From: an uncultured Prevotellaceae bacterium
GTDB lineage: Bacteria > Bacteroidota > Bacteroidia > Bacteroidales > Bacteroidaceae
DNA length: 55,268 nucleotides
Assembly (NCBI GenBank): GCA_902764705.1
Contig: CACWWZ010000014.1
Span: 1-55,268, forward strand
Direction: 5' to 3'
In this document: positions 43,205 to 51,838 of the stretch, piece after piece
How the letters are laid out: each line of letters starts with the position of its first letter
Numbering within the stretch: position 1 is the stretch's first letter
The notes under the pieces: generated by a model
Databases searched by the model: none
Seen by the model: the letters and a program-made list of their open reading frames with translations, nothing else
Told to the model about the DNA's origin: nothing
Translations under genes and position numbers: made by a program

Positions 43205-43849
43205 TTACTCTGCGTAATTACTCAGATCGGTTTCTTCGTGTTCTTCAGCGTCAGCCGTGGGGTCGTCGTAGAAGTTCTGCATCCAGTTGAAGAGGGCACC
43301 GAAGGGATATACGTCGGTGTCAATCCAGTTATGCACCTTCCAGGCACCATTTTCGAGATAGAGGGTCATCTCGAGATAACCTTTATTGCCGCGTTTGTCC
43401 CTCAGCCACACCTCAGCCTGAGCCTGATCACCCGTCAGCAATTCGGACTTCACGGAATCGATGGTCATGGGCGTTCCGATGTTTGGCACCCAGTGGTATC
43501 CGTCGTCGCCGTCGAACATCAGCTGTCCCTTGCTCTCACGGACTTTCTTGTAGAGTTTTTCTTTCAGCTCAAGGAAATCCTCCGAACAGTATTTCAGGTC
43601 GAGGAGCGTGATGTCGATACCATCGTCAGCAGCCATTTGGTTGACCTCAGCGAAGCAGGCACGGATTTGGGCTTCTACTGCCTCTGTAGTCCACAGGTCT
43701 GCGGGATCGGATGCCACGCTGTCGGCAACCATCAGGGAATCAACCCGAGTGGAGTCGGACTCCGCCTCCCCACCCTTTGTCTTGTTTCCACACGAGGCCA
43801 TCATCAGTACGGCCATCACGGTTAGAATAAGATTTATCTTTTTCTTCAT
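43205..43849 (-). CDS. Hypothetical lipoprotein upstream of the SLC13 transporter
   Basis: This encodes 214 residues; the signal peptide ends in a lipobox (LMMASC, Cys20) and is followed by a Gly/Lys/Glu-rich spacer. The start at MKKKIN is just behind a TACCTTTG promoter box on the minus strand. The mature part has a helical stretch and a beta-rich C-terminus, resembling NTF2-like lipoproteins of Bacteroidota by general layout, but I do not recognise the family. A tight gap to the transporter suggests one transcript. Confidence 0.75.
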   Translation of the reverse strand: MKKKINLILTVMAVLMMASCGNKTKGGEAESDSTRVDSLMVADSVASDPADLWTTEAVEAQIRACFAEVNQMAADDGIDITLLDLKYCSEDFLELKEKLYKKVRESKGQLMFDGDDGYHWVPNIGTPMTIDSVKSELLTGDQAQAEVWLRDKRGNKGYLEMTLYLENGAWKVHNWIDTDVYPFGALFNWMQNFYDDPTADAEEHEETDLSNYAE

Positions 43850-43875
43850 CGTCGTTTTTATGTTCCTTTTGGGTA

Positions 43876-43883
43876 CAAAGGTA
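43876..43883 (-). promoter_or_regulatory. Promoter -7 box of the lipoprotein-SLC13 operon
   Basis: TACCTTTG on the minus strand, 26 bp before the lipoprotein start. Confidence 0.65.
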
Positions 43884-43964
43884 GTGTTTTTCTGCGAATC
43901 TTGCAAACAAATTCCACAGAATCTTATGTATGCATAAAGAAGCACTGGGTACTTACTGTTTCGT

Positions 43965-44762
43965 TTACTTAATCACCTTCTTGCGACCTTTGTAGATGTA
44001 CACGCCCTTCTGCGTAGGTTGCTTGACGTGTTGTCCTGCCAGGTTGTAGACCTCGGTGCTCTGTGTTACGTGCTCACCGTTCAACGTGCTGATGCCGGTC
44101 GGAACTGGATATTGCAACGTCTCACCGATATTTACGGTGACTTCCAGAAGTCGCTTGGTACGTCCGTCACACAAGGTTTCATCGAGGGTAAATGTGACGG
44201 GATTATATTCTGTCTGCGTACCGTCATACTTTATGGTAGCCTCACTGCCATGAGGAATGTCGATTTTATGGGTTTCGGTCTGGTTTAACAATTCTCCGTC
44301 GTAGTAGTAAACCGAAAAGAAGTCTTTCTTGTTGACGTATTTGGGCCAGTCGGTGTTGGGATTATTATTCTTCAGCGTCACCTCGTAATAGAATTGCCAG
44401 TCGTCAGGATTATTAAATAATTTGTATGACACAACCTCCAGATCGGCAAATTCGAACTCATAGTTCTTGTCGAATGCAACGGTGACGGTATCGAGCAGTA
44501 CTTCAGAATCGTCCTCGTACAGCAGGAACAGATAGTTTCCTGCATCTCCCAATTGAGAGAGAGAGATGATCATCTCTTCAGTGCTTGCTGCCCTCAGGTA
44601 TCCACCCATCTTGATATTACGGAGCATCTCAGATACCGGTGGCAGTTCCTTGCAGGCTTCCTGTGAGGTCTTGTCGCCTAGTGGCATGATGCGCAGGCGC
44701 AGATTGCCATTATACTCATGACCTTTGTTGTTTACCACCAATGCTACGTCGTTAGGCTCCAT
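43965..44762 (-). pseudogene. C-terminal fragment of a broken C10 peptidase gene
   Basis: This 265-residue frame has no signal peptide. It starts MEPND, which matches the point just after a C10 catalytic domain, goes on with beta-rich segments and ends in a sorting-like domain (VYNLAGQHVKQPTQKGVYIYKGRK). It is in the same frame as the N-terminal fragment upstream, separated only by a TAA and five codons. Both are best read as one gene damaged by an internal deletion. Confidence 0.75.
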
Positions 44763-44777
44763 GGCTATTTTTGTTCC

Positions 44778-45587
44778 TTAGCCGAAATAGAGCCTCAGGG
44801 CGTCGGCAATGTAGTGGCCTTCAGTCACTGACTCCGCAGGACCATAGGACATTTTCACGCTCAGTCCGCAGTATTGCATCAGAGTGGCAACGGCGGCTGC
44901 CTGTTCGTCGGTGTAACTTCCAGAATAGTCGTTTAGCATATTGTCCCAGTCGAATGTTGTAGCTGGCAATGCATCGAGTGGAAAGGGTTTATCTATGTAT
45001 GTGAACGAATGAGCAGGTATGGGCTCGCAGGATGCCTCAGGCCAGCGATGATATTTCATAACCTGAGCCATAGCAGTGGCCACACAGCCAGTCATCGAAG
45101 AGCCTAGGATTAACTTCGGACAGTTGTTGTTATATGGTGAATCCTGATACCATGTGGTTTTTAGTAAGGGAGCTATTGCTTGACGAGGTACAGAGGTTGG
45201 CTCGCTGCCATTCATCGTGGCACTGCCTAAATTGCTAATGGCTTGTGCGTAACTGGTGAGCCATGCCCGCATGTTGGCTGGCATCTGATTCCAGTCGATA
45301 TCACCGCTGTCGCTGTATCCCAGAACAGGGCGTGTGCGCTCGTCGGCCGAGACAATGACAAAGCCACCATCCTCGCGGTTAAAGGCATAAATGCCGCTGA
45401 TGCCCAGCTTTATCCTCTTCAGTTGGGATAATCGGGCGGGCGCCCTGTGTCCATGAAGTACTGCTGACGTACGGTTGTTGATAAACTGCAGGGCCTTTTC
45501 CTTGGCCTCTTGTTCGCTAATGACTTGTGCAAAGAGTGCCATCTGGCAGCAAAGGATGGTAAGGAGTGTTGTCAGAATCTTTTTCAT
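44778..45587 (-). pseudogene. N-terminal fragment of a C10 (streptopain-like) peptidase
   Basis: These 269 residues comprise a signal peptide (1-20), a propeptide-like domain (about 22-135) and the first part of a C10 catalytic domain with the catalytic cysteine at Cys168 (SSMTGCVATAMAQVMKYHRWP, cut here). The frame ends at TAA right after RLYFG, where intact enzymes continue to the catalytic His and Asn. About a hundred residues with those two appear deleted. It cannot be an active protease. A promoter box (45630-45637) and start are intact, so a truncated product may still be made. Confidence 0.8.
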
Positions 45588-45629
45588 TGTTGTCGTTTTT
45601 TGTTATTGGCAAATTTCACATTCTGCCTA

Positions 45630-45637
45630 CAAAGGTA
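45630..45637 (-). promoter_or_regulatory. Promoter -7 box of the C10 peptidase remnant
   Basis: TACCTTTG on the minus strand, 43 bp upstream of the fragment's start. Confidence 0.6.
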
Positions 45638-45762
45638 GTAATAATAATCAAAATGCCAAAATATTTCACTATATTTTGGCATTTTACTCTATTTAGTCAA
45701 CTTTCTCACGCTCAGAAATGAAAATATATTCTCATTTCCTTCGCTTAATCGAAATTTTGCAC

Positions 45763-45770
45763 TATCTTTG
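45763..45770 (+). promoter_or_regulatory. Promoter -7 box of the GH10 xylanase gene
   Basis: TATCTTTG 34 bp before the start codon. It drives the xylanase and, through an ATGA overlap, the beta-helix gene. Confidence 0.65.
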
Positions 45771-45804
45771 CAGCGGAAAATAATTATTATTAGCTTTCTT
45801 TTTT

Positions 45805-47649
45805 ATGAAAAAATTTTACCTACTATTTATTGCGGGCTGTTTGTCGGTTTCGGCAATGGCTCAGGAACATTTCGAGCTGGGCAAGCCTAACAACGACAAC
45901 TACCGATACCTTGATGCATATCAGGGTCTTAAGGAGTACATCGACTATTCAAAGTATCCTAACTTTAAGCTGGGCGCAGGTACCACCGTAAGCGACTATC
46001 TCAAAAAAACTACGGTCTATAAGATGACCAATGCCAACTTCACGGAGACGGTGGCAGGTAACGCCATGAAGATGGGTAGTTGCGTAGACGGCAATGGTAA
46101 CATGAACTTCACAACGGTAAAAAATTATGTAAAAACAGCCACCGATGCCGGTCTTAACGTCTATGGTCACACGCTGGCTTGGCACTCACAGCAGCCCATC
46201 GGCTGGTTGACGAAACTTATTGCCGACAAGCCAGACCCATCGGGAGAAGGGGAATATACAGTAGTGGCCAGCAAGGATTTCCGCACCCAAAAAAACGTTG
46301 GCTGGAAAGCTGACGAATCTACATATGGCTATACCATCACCTTCGATGCCACCAATGGTTTAAAAGTAAAAACCACGAAGAGTTATTCATGGGAGGTGCA
46401 GTTTGTACCAATGGATAACATCCAACTCACGAAAGGCCAGGACTACAAAATGACGTTCACTGTAAAGGGTTCGAAGTCAGGCAAGCTGGACGGTCGTCTT
46501 GGCGACTGGGGTGGCGGTGCTAATTTCAGCATCAATTTCACCTCCGAGTGGCAAGATGTATTTGTCGACATCAAGCCCACTATGGATGCCAACTTCATTC
46601 TGCTGCACGTGCCCAACTACGTGGGCGACGTGTATATCAAGCAGATTAAGTTCGAGGGTACTAAGGTGAAGACCGTTCCTCAGACCGCTCAGGAGAAGCA
46701 CGACACCCTCGTGTATGCAATGGACAAATGGATTCACGGCATGATGGATGCCTGCGAGGGCAAGTGTAAGGCATGGGACCTCGTCAACGAAGCCATCAGC
46801 GGTGGCGGCAACGACGGTCAGGGCAACTATGTGTTACAGAGCTCTACGCAAGAAAATAGCGGCTCTTGGGACGTAGGAGGCAGTGCCTTCTACTGGCAGG
46901 ACTATATGGGCGACCTGGAATACGTTCGTCAGGCCTGTCGTTTGGCTCGCAAGTATGGCCCGTCGGACATCAAGTTGTTCATCAACGACTACAATCTGGA
47001 ATCTGACTGGGATAACAACAAGAAGGTGAAGTCGCTCATCAACTGGATTAAGAAGTGGGAAGCCGACGGTGTGACCTATATCGATGGTATCGGCACGCAG
47101 ATGCACATCAGCTGCTTTGAAAACGCAAATATTCAGAATACTATCAAATCGCACATCACCACGATGTTCCAGCTCATGGCCAATTCAGGCAAGCTGGTTC
47201 GCGTCAGCGAGATGGATATGGGTTATGTACGAGGAAGCAACAGATGGGGAAGCTCAGTCAAGACCGACCAGCTGACCGAGGCCGAGCACAAGAAGATGGC
47301 CGACTTCTACGAGTGGATTATCAAGCAGTACCTCACCATCATTCCTGCCGAGCAGCAGTGGGGCATCTGCCAGTGGTGTACGACCGACTCTCCTACAAAC
47401 AGCGGTTGGCGCGGTGGTGAGCCCGTCGGCATCTGGGATCTCAACTACTACCGCAAGCATGCCTATGCCGGATTTGTGCGTGGACTGAACGGCGGTGAAC
47501 CCAGCGGCATTGAGAAGGTTGAAGCTAACCATACCATCGACACTTCAAAGGGCATCTACAACCTCAACGGTATGCGCCTGTCGGCAACCTCGTTGGACGA
47601 GCTGCCTTCCGGCCTCTACATCGTGAACGGCAAGAAGATTATCAAATGA
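45805..47649 (+). CDS. GH10 endo-1,4-beta-xylanase with internal carbohydrate-binding insert
   Basis: This secreted xylanase of 614 residues has a signal peptide (1-19). The GH10 barrel opens with the N-terminal half (FKLGAGTTVSDYL; NGNMNFTTVKNY) and resumes after an insert of about 145 residues (145-288) that looks like a carbohydrate-binding module, as in other Prevotella GH10 enzymes. Catalytic residues are Glu329 in WDLVNEA (acid/base) and Glu469 in VSEMD (nucleophile). The C-terminal 45 residues (YNLNGMRLSATS...GLYIVNGKK) are a sorting-like domain. The stop overlaps the next start as ATGA. Confidence 0.93.
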   Translation: MKKFYLLFIAGCLSVSAMAQEHFELGKPNNDNYRYLDAYQGLKEYIDYSKYPNFKLGAGTTVSDYLKKTTVYKMTNANFTETVAGNAMKMGSCVDGNGNMNFTTVKNYVKTATDAGLNVYGHTLAWHSQQPIGWLTKLIADKPDPSGEGEYTVVASKDFRTQKNVGWKADESTYGYTITFDATNGLKVKTTKSYSWEVQFVPMDNIQLTKGQDYKMTFTVKGSKSGKLDGRLGDWGGGANFSINFTSEWQDVFVDIKPTMDANFILLHVPNYVGDVYIKQIKFEGTKVKTVPQTAQEKHDTLVYAMDKWIHGMMDACEGKCKAWDLVNEAISGGGNDGQGNYVLQSSTQENSGSWDVGGSAFYWQDYMGDLEYVRQACRLARKYGPSDIKLFINDYNLESDWDNNKKVKSLINWIKKWEADGVTYIDGIGTQMHISCFENANIQNTIKSHITTMFQLMANSGKLVRVSEMDMGYVRGSNRWGSSVKTDQLTEAEHKKMADFYEWIIKQYLTIIPAEQQWGICQWCTTDSPTNSGWRGGEPVGIWDLNYYRKHAYAGFVRGLNGGEPSGIEKVEANHTIDTSKGIYNLNGMRLSATSLDELPSGLYIVNGKKIIK

Positions 47650-49055
47650 GAAAGAGATTCACATTAACGATACTGGCCTTCTGCTGCGTGATAGCACAGG
47701 GCTGGGGCTATAAGACGAAAGGCGACGGCACGACGTACACTTTCGACAGTCTGTGCGAACAGGAGGGCAGTGGTGTGACCTACGAGGTACAGCAAGGCAT
47801 CAGGATATACACGATGAGCGTGAACGACACCATTGCTGCCGGCGACCGCTTTGAAGTGGGTGATGCCCGAATCGTGTGTATGACCGACGACGTGACATTC
47901 GTCATCGAAGGCACGGCCGACTTCTTTAGTCCGGCGGGCTGTCTGTTTGCCAACATGGCTACTCTGACTCCTGCTAACGGCATTCTGATGAAGGACGTCA
48001 GTGTGTCGACAACCTTTTCCAGCTGTTACTTTGTCGGTGTGGGACTGAAATTCGTAGGCTGTGCAGGTGGTACGCTAAGCAATTGCACCTTCCAGGAGAA
48101 CAATGGCGCCATAGGTCAGTCGGCCCTGGTGCTGGCCTCTGACGGTGCGACATTCACCATCGACCACAGTGCATTCCTGGATAACCCCAAGGCAGCTGTT
48201 TCGAGCGCTGCCAACATCAGTTGCAATCTGGCCATTACGAACTGTACGTTGACAAATAATGGTACGCTGAACGGCAATACGCCGCAGCTGAACCTGACGG
48301 TGGCCGACAACATCGTCATTGACCACTGCACCATTACAGGCAACCCCGAGCACACGATGGTGGGTGCCATCGGCATCTCGAACTTCTATAGCCGTACGGG
48401 CAACAACATCACCATCAGCAACTGCACCATTCGTGACAACCGCTATGGCATCGGCACTGTGGGATCGATGGACATCGTCATCAAGGACAACACACTCGTC
48501 GACAACAAATACGAGGTGAATCCCATGAACGGTGGCAGCGGCATCAGCCTCTATGACCCCTACCAACTGACGAACGCCATGATTAGCGGCAACCACATCG
48601 AGGGGTCGCTATGGGGCGTAACGGTCATCGGTTGCAAGAACGTCAATCTGGGACGTACCAATGTCGGCGTCGACAATCCCGACTACAACGAAGGTCGAAA
48701 TACCTTCAAAGACAACGGCAACAACGGACTGCTGTACGACCTGTATAACAATTCGGCGAACACTGTCTACGCCCAGAACAACACGTGGAACGTCAGTCAT
48801 CAGACACAGGAGGAGATCGAGAACGTCATCTTCCACAAGGCCGACGACGCTTCACTTGGCGAGGTCATCTACTGGCCCGCAGCAGCACCCGCAGGAATCA
48901 GGGAAGTTGAAGGTTCCGAGTTCCAAGATTCAAGTTCCGAGTTCTACGACCTGCGTGGCGTACAACACAACAATCCACAGAAAGGCATCAACATCGTGAG
49001 GAAAAACGGTCGCGCGAACCTATTATTACTTCGCACGCGAGGAAATGTTAAATAG
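47646..49055 (+). CDS. Secreted right-handed beta-helix (pectate-lyase-like) protein
   Basis: This protein of 469 residues has a signal peptide (1-21) and then successive roughly 22-25-residue turns with Asn ladders (for example ITISNCTIRDNRYGIG), the mark of a right-handed parallel beta-helix as in pectate lyases, NosD and related sugar-acting proteins. No catalytic set is clear. Coupled by ATGA to the xylanase, it probably acts on a plant polysaccharide or binds one. The C-terminus (YDLRGVQHNNPQKGINIV) is a sorting-like domain, joined through a linker encoded by heptamers (48905-48947). Confidence 0.82.
   Translation: MRKRFTLTILAFCCVIAQGWGYKTKGDGTTYTFDSLCEQEGSGVTYEVQQGIRIYTMSVNDTIAAGDRFEVGDARIVCMTDDVTFVIEGTADFFSPAGCLFANMATLTPANGILMKDVSVSTTFSSCYFVGVGLKFVGCAGGTLSNCTFQENNGAIGQSALVLASDGATFTIDHSAFLDNPKAAVSSAANISCNLAITNCTLTNNGTLNGNTPQLNLTVADNIVIDHCTITGNPEHTMVGAIGISNFYSRTGNNITISNCTIRDNRYGIGTVGSMDIVIKDNTLVDNKYEVNPMNGGSGISLYDPYQLTNAMISGNHIEGSLWGVTVIGCKNVNLGRTNVGVDNPDYNEGRNTFKDNGNNGLLYDLYNNSANTVYAQNNTWNVSHQTQEEIENVIFHKADDASLGEVIYWPAAAPAGIREVEGSEFQDSSSEFYDLRGVQHNNPQKGINIVRKNGRANLLLLRTRGNVK
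48905..48947. repeat. Heptamer array in the beta-helix gene linker
   Basis: Period-7 units (GTTGAAG, then GTTCCGA, GTTCCAA, GATTCAA, GTTCCGA, GTTCTAC) run through the coding region between the beta-helix and the sorting domain, encoding a Ser/Glu-rich linker. Confidence 0.8.
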
Positions 49056-49066
49056 TTCATTTTAGC

Positions 49067-49108
49067 AAAAAAAATCCCGATATTTTCTTGGAACGTATCG
49101 GGATTTTT
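49067..49108 (+). terminator. Terminator after the beta-helix gene
   Basis: AAAATCCCGATA (49071-49082) pairs with TATCGGGATTTT (49096-49107), a 12-bp stem with T-rich tail. It ends three bases before the next promoter box. Confidence 0.85.
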
Positions 49109-49110
49109 CA

Positions 49111-49118
49111 TACCTTTG
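49111..49118 (+). promoter_or_regulatory. Promoter -7 box of the AAA+ operon leader
   Basis: TACCTTTG, about 355 bp before the ATPase start codon, so the transcript would begin with a long leader (see 49131-49350). Confidence 0.65.
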
Positions 49119-49130
49119 CCCCGCAAAATT

Positions 49131-49350
49131 AAAAATCTATCACAAAAGTAATTTATGCAAGTTAAGACCAACAAGCGTTTTGTCAGTTGCCGAACGGTAC
49201 AACTGAGGAGGTAGCTTCGGCTATTGTGCTCTTTGAGGCTTCGCCTCGAAGAACAGTTGCGCTCGAAAGAGTATGAAAGCATGCTTTCACTCTTTACTCG
49301 CTTACGTGTTCTTTGACATATTGCTACAATTACGGTTTGTGATAGAAATT
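49131..49350 (+). ncRNA. Candidate structured RNA / long leader
   Basis: TCTATCACAAA (49136-49146) pairs with TTTGTGATAGA (49336-49346), closing a 211-nt domain. Within it are three clear hairpins: CAGTTG...CAACTG (49184-49205), CTT-GAGGC...GCCTC-AAG (49231-49251), and AAAGAGT...ACTCTTT with GAAA/TTTC inside (49266-49295). It is not coding. It could be a cis-acting leader of the ATPase operon or a separate RNA. I could not match it to tmRNA, RNase P RNA, SRP RNA or a riboswitch I know. The remaining leader to 49473 has one more hairpin (GCCCTT...AAGGGC near 49415). Confidence 0.55.
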
Positions 49351-49473
49351 TCGGGTAAGTTTCTATGAAACGCACTGGACAACGGTCTGCGGGCCTTGTC
49401 CGGTAAACTCTTGCGCCCTTTTCACGAAGGGCATACCAAAACACATTCATTATTCGTTTTTCAACCTTATTTT

Positions 49474-51804
49474 ATGCAAAAGGATTTATTTCCGCTCGAC
49501 AACGAGCCAAATGATGACGATTTTGACAAGATGCTCCAGGAATTCATCGACGAAGAATTCAACAGCGATGATGACAACCTGGAGGATGATGACGACCTTG
49601 ATGATGATGATACCGATGAAGATGATGGTGACGACCAATCGTCCGATGGTGAACTCCCATCATTTGAAACCAGTGACGTTTCGGCCAACGATGGCGAGGA
49701 CATACTCCTGCGCGTCGGAGGCGAACGCAACTACATGCCGGAAATCACAAAGGTGGAGATTGCTGTCCAGCCTCTGCTTCCCGGTTCTCTCTATGTCAAC
49801 GGTCAAGTGGTGGTAACCATCCACGGGAAAGAGGATTCGTCTTTCGCGGATGACCGTTTCCAATTCAACATTTTTGGTGAAGGCGACTACCCGATGGCCA
49901 ACACCAAGCGCTACGGCAAGCGCGATCACCCCTCGCCTGCCGTTATCACAACCACAATGCTGAGCCGACAGGTGTGGCTGCCTGGACGTTACACGCTCTA
50001 TGTGCGCGACTCCAGCGATGATTCACTCATCCGAATGCCGTTCACACTCGACGCTCAGCTGAAGGCGACTATCGGTCAGCCGGAGCCCTGCAAGATTTGC
50101 AGCACAGACGACATCCTGACATCGTTGGTCGACACCGGGAAGTACGAATGGGAAGTCATGGCTCTGCGACCGGGAAACGCCCAGCTGCGGCGCTTTGTCG
50201 TCCAGAGCAGGCAGTTCGCCGTCTACAACGACTACCGCAAGGCCATGAACGGCGAAGCACTCAAGTCGAAAGGTCACCTGCTGGTTTCTGCCCGCAACAA
50301 GGACATCGACGACCAGATGTACGGACTGTACCGCATGGTGGCCAGCGATTTCGACATCAGCCGCATCGACTGCAGCACACTCTTCGATGCCTCGCGCAAC
50401 AATCCCTACGAGCAGCTCTTCGAAGAGATGTCGATGACGGGCAAGCGCATCTTCTGTCTGACGAATGTCGGCGCCCTGCTCTCGACAGGCGGTAAGGTCA
50501 TCGTCAAGAAGGTGCTCGAGAAAATCCGTCTCGACGAAGAGCGCTACCTGCTCTGGATGTGCGGATACAAGCAGGACATCGACGCCGTACTGAACATGTA
50601 TCCCTCGATGAACGAGCTCTTCCCCGCCGACCGACGACTCGAGCAGGAGCCCTACAAGGACTTCGAACTGGTGCAGGCATTCTTCATCGAACTGCGCAAC
50701 CAGTTCCTGTACTGCTCGACCGAAGCGATGGACGCGCTGGCACGGGCACTCATCCAGGGCTGGCAACGGGGCGTGCTCTCCACCTGGACACTGGCTGACA
50801 TCCGACAGTTTGTCACCGATCAGGTCAAGCCACGCTATCTGGACCGCTGCTATCGGGAAATCGAGAGCGACGACCTGCCGGCAGTCGAAATCGAAGACCT
50901 CTGCTTCGACCAGATTACCAGCACCGAAGCCACCACAGAAGAGTGTTTCGCAGACCTCGACCGGATGATTGGTCTGGACAAAGTGAAGAAAGGCATCCAC
51001 GCGATGGCCGACAACACCAAGTTCTATGCCGAGCGCCGACGTCGCGGACTACCCACCTCGCAGGAAGCCTCGTTCCACTGCGTATTTACCGGCAACCCCG
51101 GAACGGGCAAGACCACCGTCGCCAAGAAACTGGGACGCATCTACCGCTCGCTGGGACTGCTCTCGCGGGGCGAGGTCATCGCCGTCGACCGCACCCGACT
51201 GGTAGGGCGCTACATCGGTGAGACCGAGGAGAACATGAAGGCCGTACTCGAAGAGGCACGCGGCAACGTGCTCTTCATCGACGAGGCCTACACGCTCTAC
51301 GACGGATCCAGCGACCGCAAGGACTTCGGAGCACGCGTTATCGACTCCCTGCTCACCGTGCTCTCGCAACCCGACCCCGACATGCTGGTCATCTTTGCCG
51401 GCTACCTGAAGGAGATGGATGCCATGCTCAGCACCAACCAAGGACTGATGGGGCGCTTCCCCTACAAATATCAGTTCGAGGACTACAATGCCGACCAGCT
51501 CTACGACATTGCCTGCAGCCTGCTGAAGCGCGACGCATACATCCTCTCGCCCGATGCCGACGCAGAGCTCCGCGAGTCCGTTGCCAAGGCCTATGCCCAG
51601 CGCGACGAGCACTTCAGCAACGCCCGGTGGGTCGAGCAGTTCGTCAACAACGGCATTATCCCCGCAATGGCCAGCCGCATCTCTCGCACCGCCTGCGACG
51701 ACTATCAGACCATCGAGTTCACTGACGTCTGTCAGGCATACGCCAAATTCAATCCACGAGCCACAGCACTGAGGCCCCGCCACAAGGTGGGCTTCAGCGC
51801 CTGA
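49474..51804 (+). CDS. CbxX/SpoVK-type AAA+ ATPase with degenerate first AAA domain
   Basis: This 776-residue cytosolic protein has four parts. A very acidic N-terminus (residues 1-70, many Asp); a beta-rich domain (about 75-215, ending WLPGRYTLYVRD); a first AAA-like domain (about 215-470) with no Walker A, but with sensor-like YLLWMCGYKQDIDAVL; and a second AAA+ domain (480-776) with Walker A GNPGTGKTT at 540 and Walker B LFIDEAY near 600, plus VIFAGYLKEMDAML. The second domain is of the CbxX/CfqX type, chaperone-like remodelling ATPases. The next gene is a paralogue of the first two parts, so the two probably form one complex. Confidence 0.87.
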   Translation: MQKDLFPLDNEPNDDDFDKMLQEFIDEEFNSDDDNLEDDDDLDDDDTDEDDGDDQSSDGELPSFETSDVSANDGEDILLRVGGERNYMPEITKVEIAVQPLLPGSLYVNGQVVVTIHGKEDSSFADDRFQFNIFGEGDYPMANTKRYGKRDHPSPAVITTTMLSRQVWLPGRYTLYVRDSSDDSLIRMPFTLDAQLKATIGQPEPCKICSTDDILTSLVDTGKYEWEVMALRPGNAQLRRFVVQSRQFAVYNDYRKAMNGEALKSKGHLLVSARNKDIDDQMYGLYRMVASDFDISRIDCSTLFDASRNNPYEQLFEEMSMTGKRIFCLTNVGALLSTGGKVIVKKVLEKIRLDEERYLLWMCGYKQDIDAVLNMYPSMNELFPADRRLEQEPYKDFELVQAFFIELRNQFLYCSTEAMDALARALIQGWQRGVLSTWTLADIRQFVTDQVKPRYLDRCYREIESDDLPAVEIEDLCFDQITSTEATTEECFADLDRMIGLDKVKKGIHAMADNTKFYAERRRRGLPTSQEASFHCVFTGNPGTGKTTVAKKLGRIYRSLGLLSRGEVIAVDRTRLVGRYIGETEENMKAVLEEARGNVLFIDEAYTLYDGSSDRKDFGARVIDSLLTVLSQPDPDMLVIFAGYLKEMDAMLSTNQGLMGRFPYKYQFEDYNADQLYDIACSLLKRDAYILSPDADAELRESVAKAYAQRDEHFSNARWVEQFVNNGIIPAMASRISRTACDDYQTIEFTDVCQAYAKFNPRATALRPRHKVGFSA

Positions 51805-51838
51805 GGGCGAAATCAACTTTCAACTTTACAAAACACCC

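Noticed and set aside
49131-49473. tmRNA, RNase P RNA, SRP RNA or cobalamin riboswitch in the AAA+ leader
   Set aside because: I looked for their conserved boxes and found none; left as an unassigned structured RNA.
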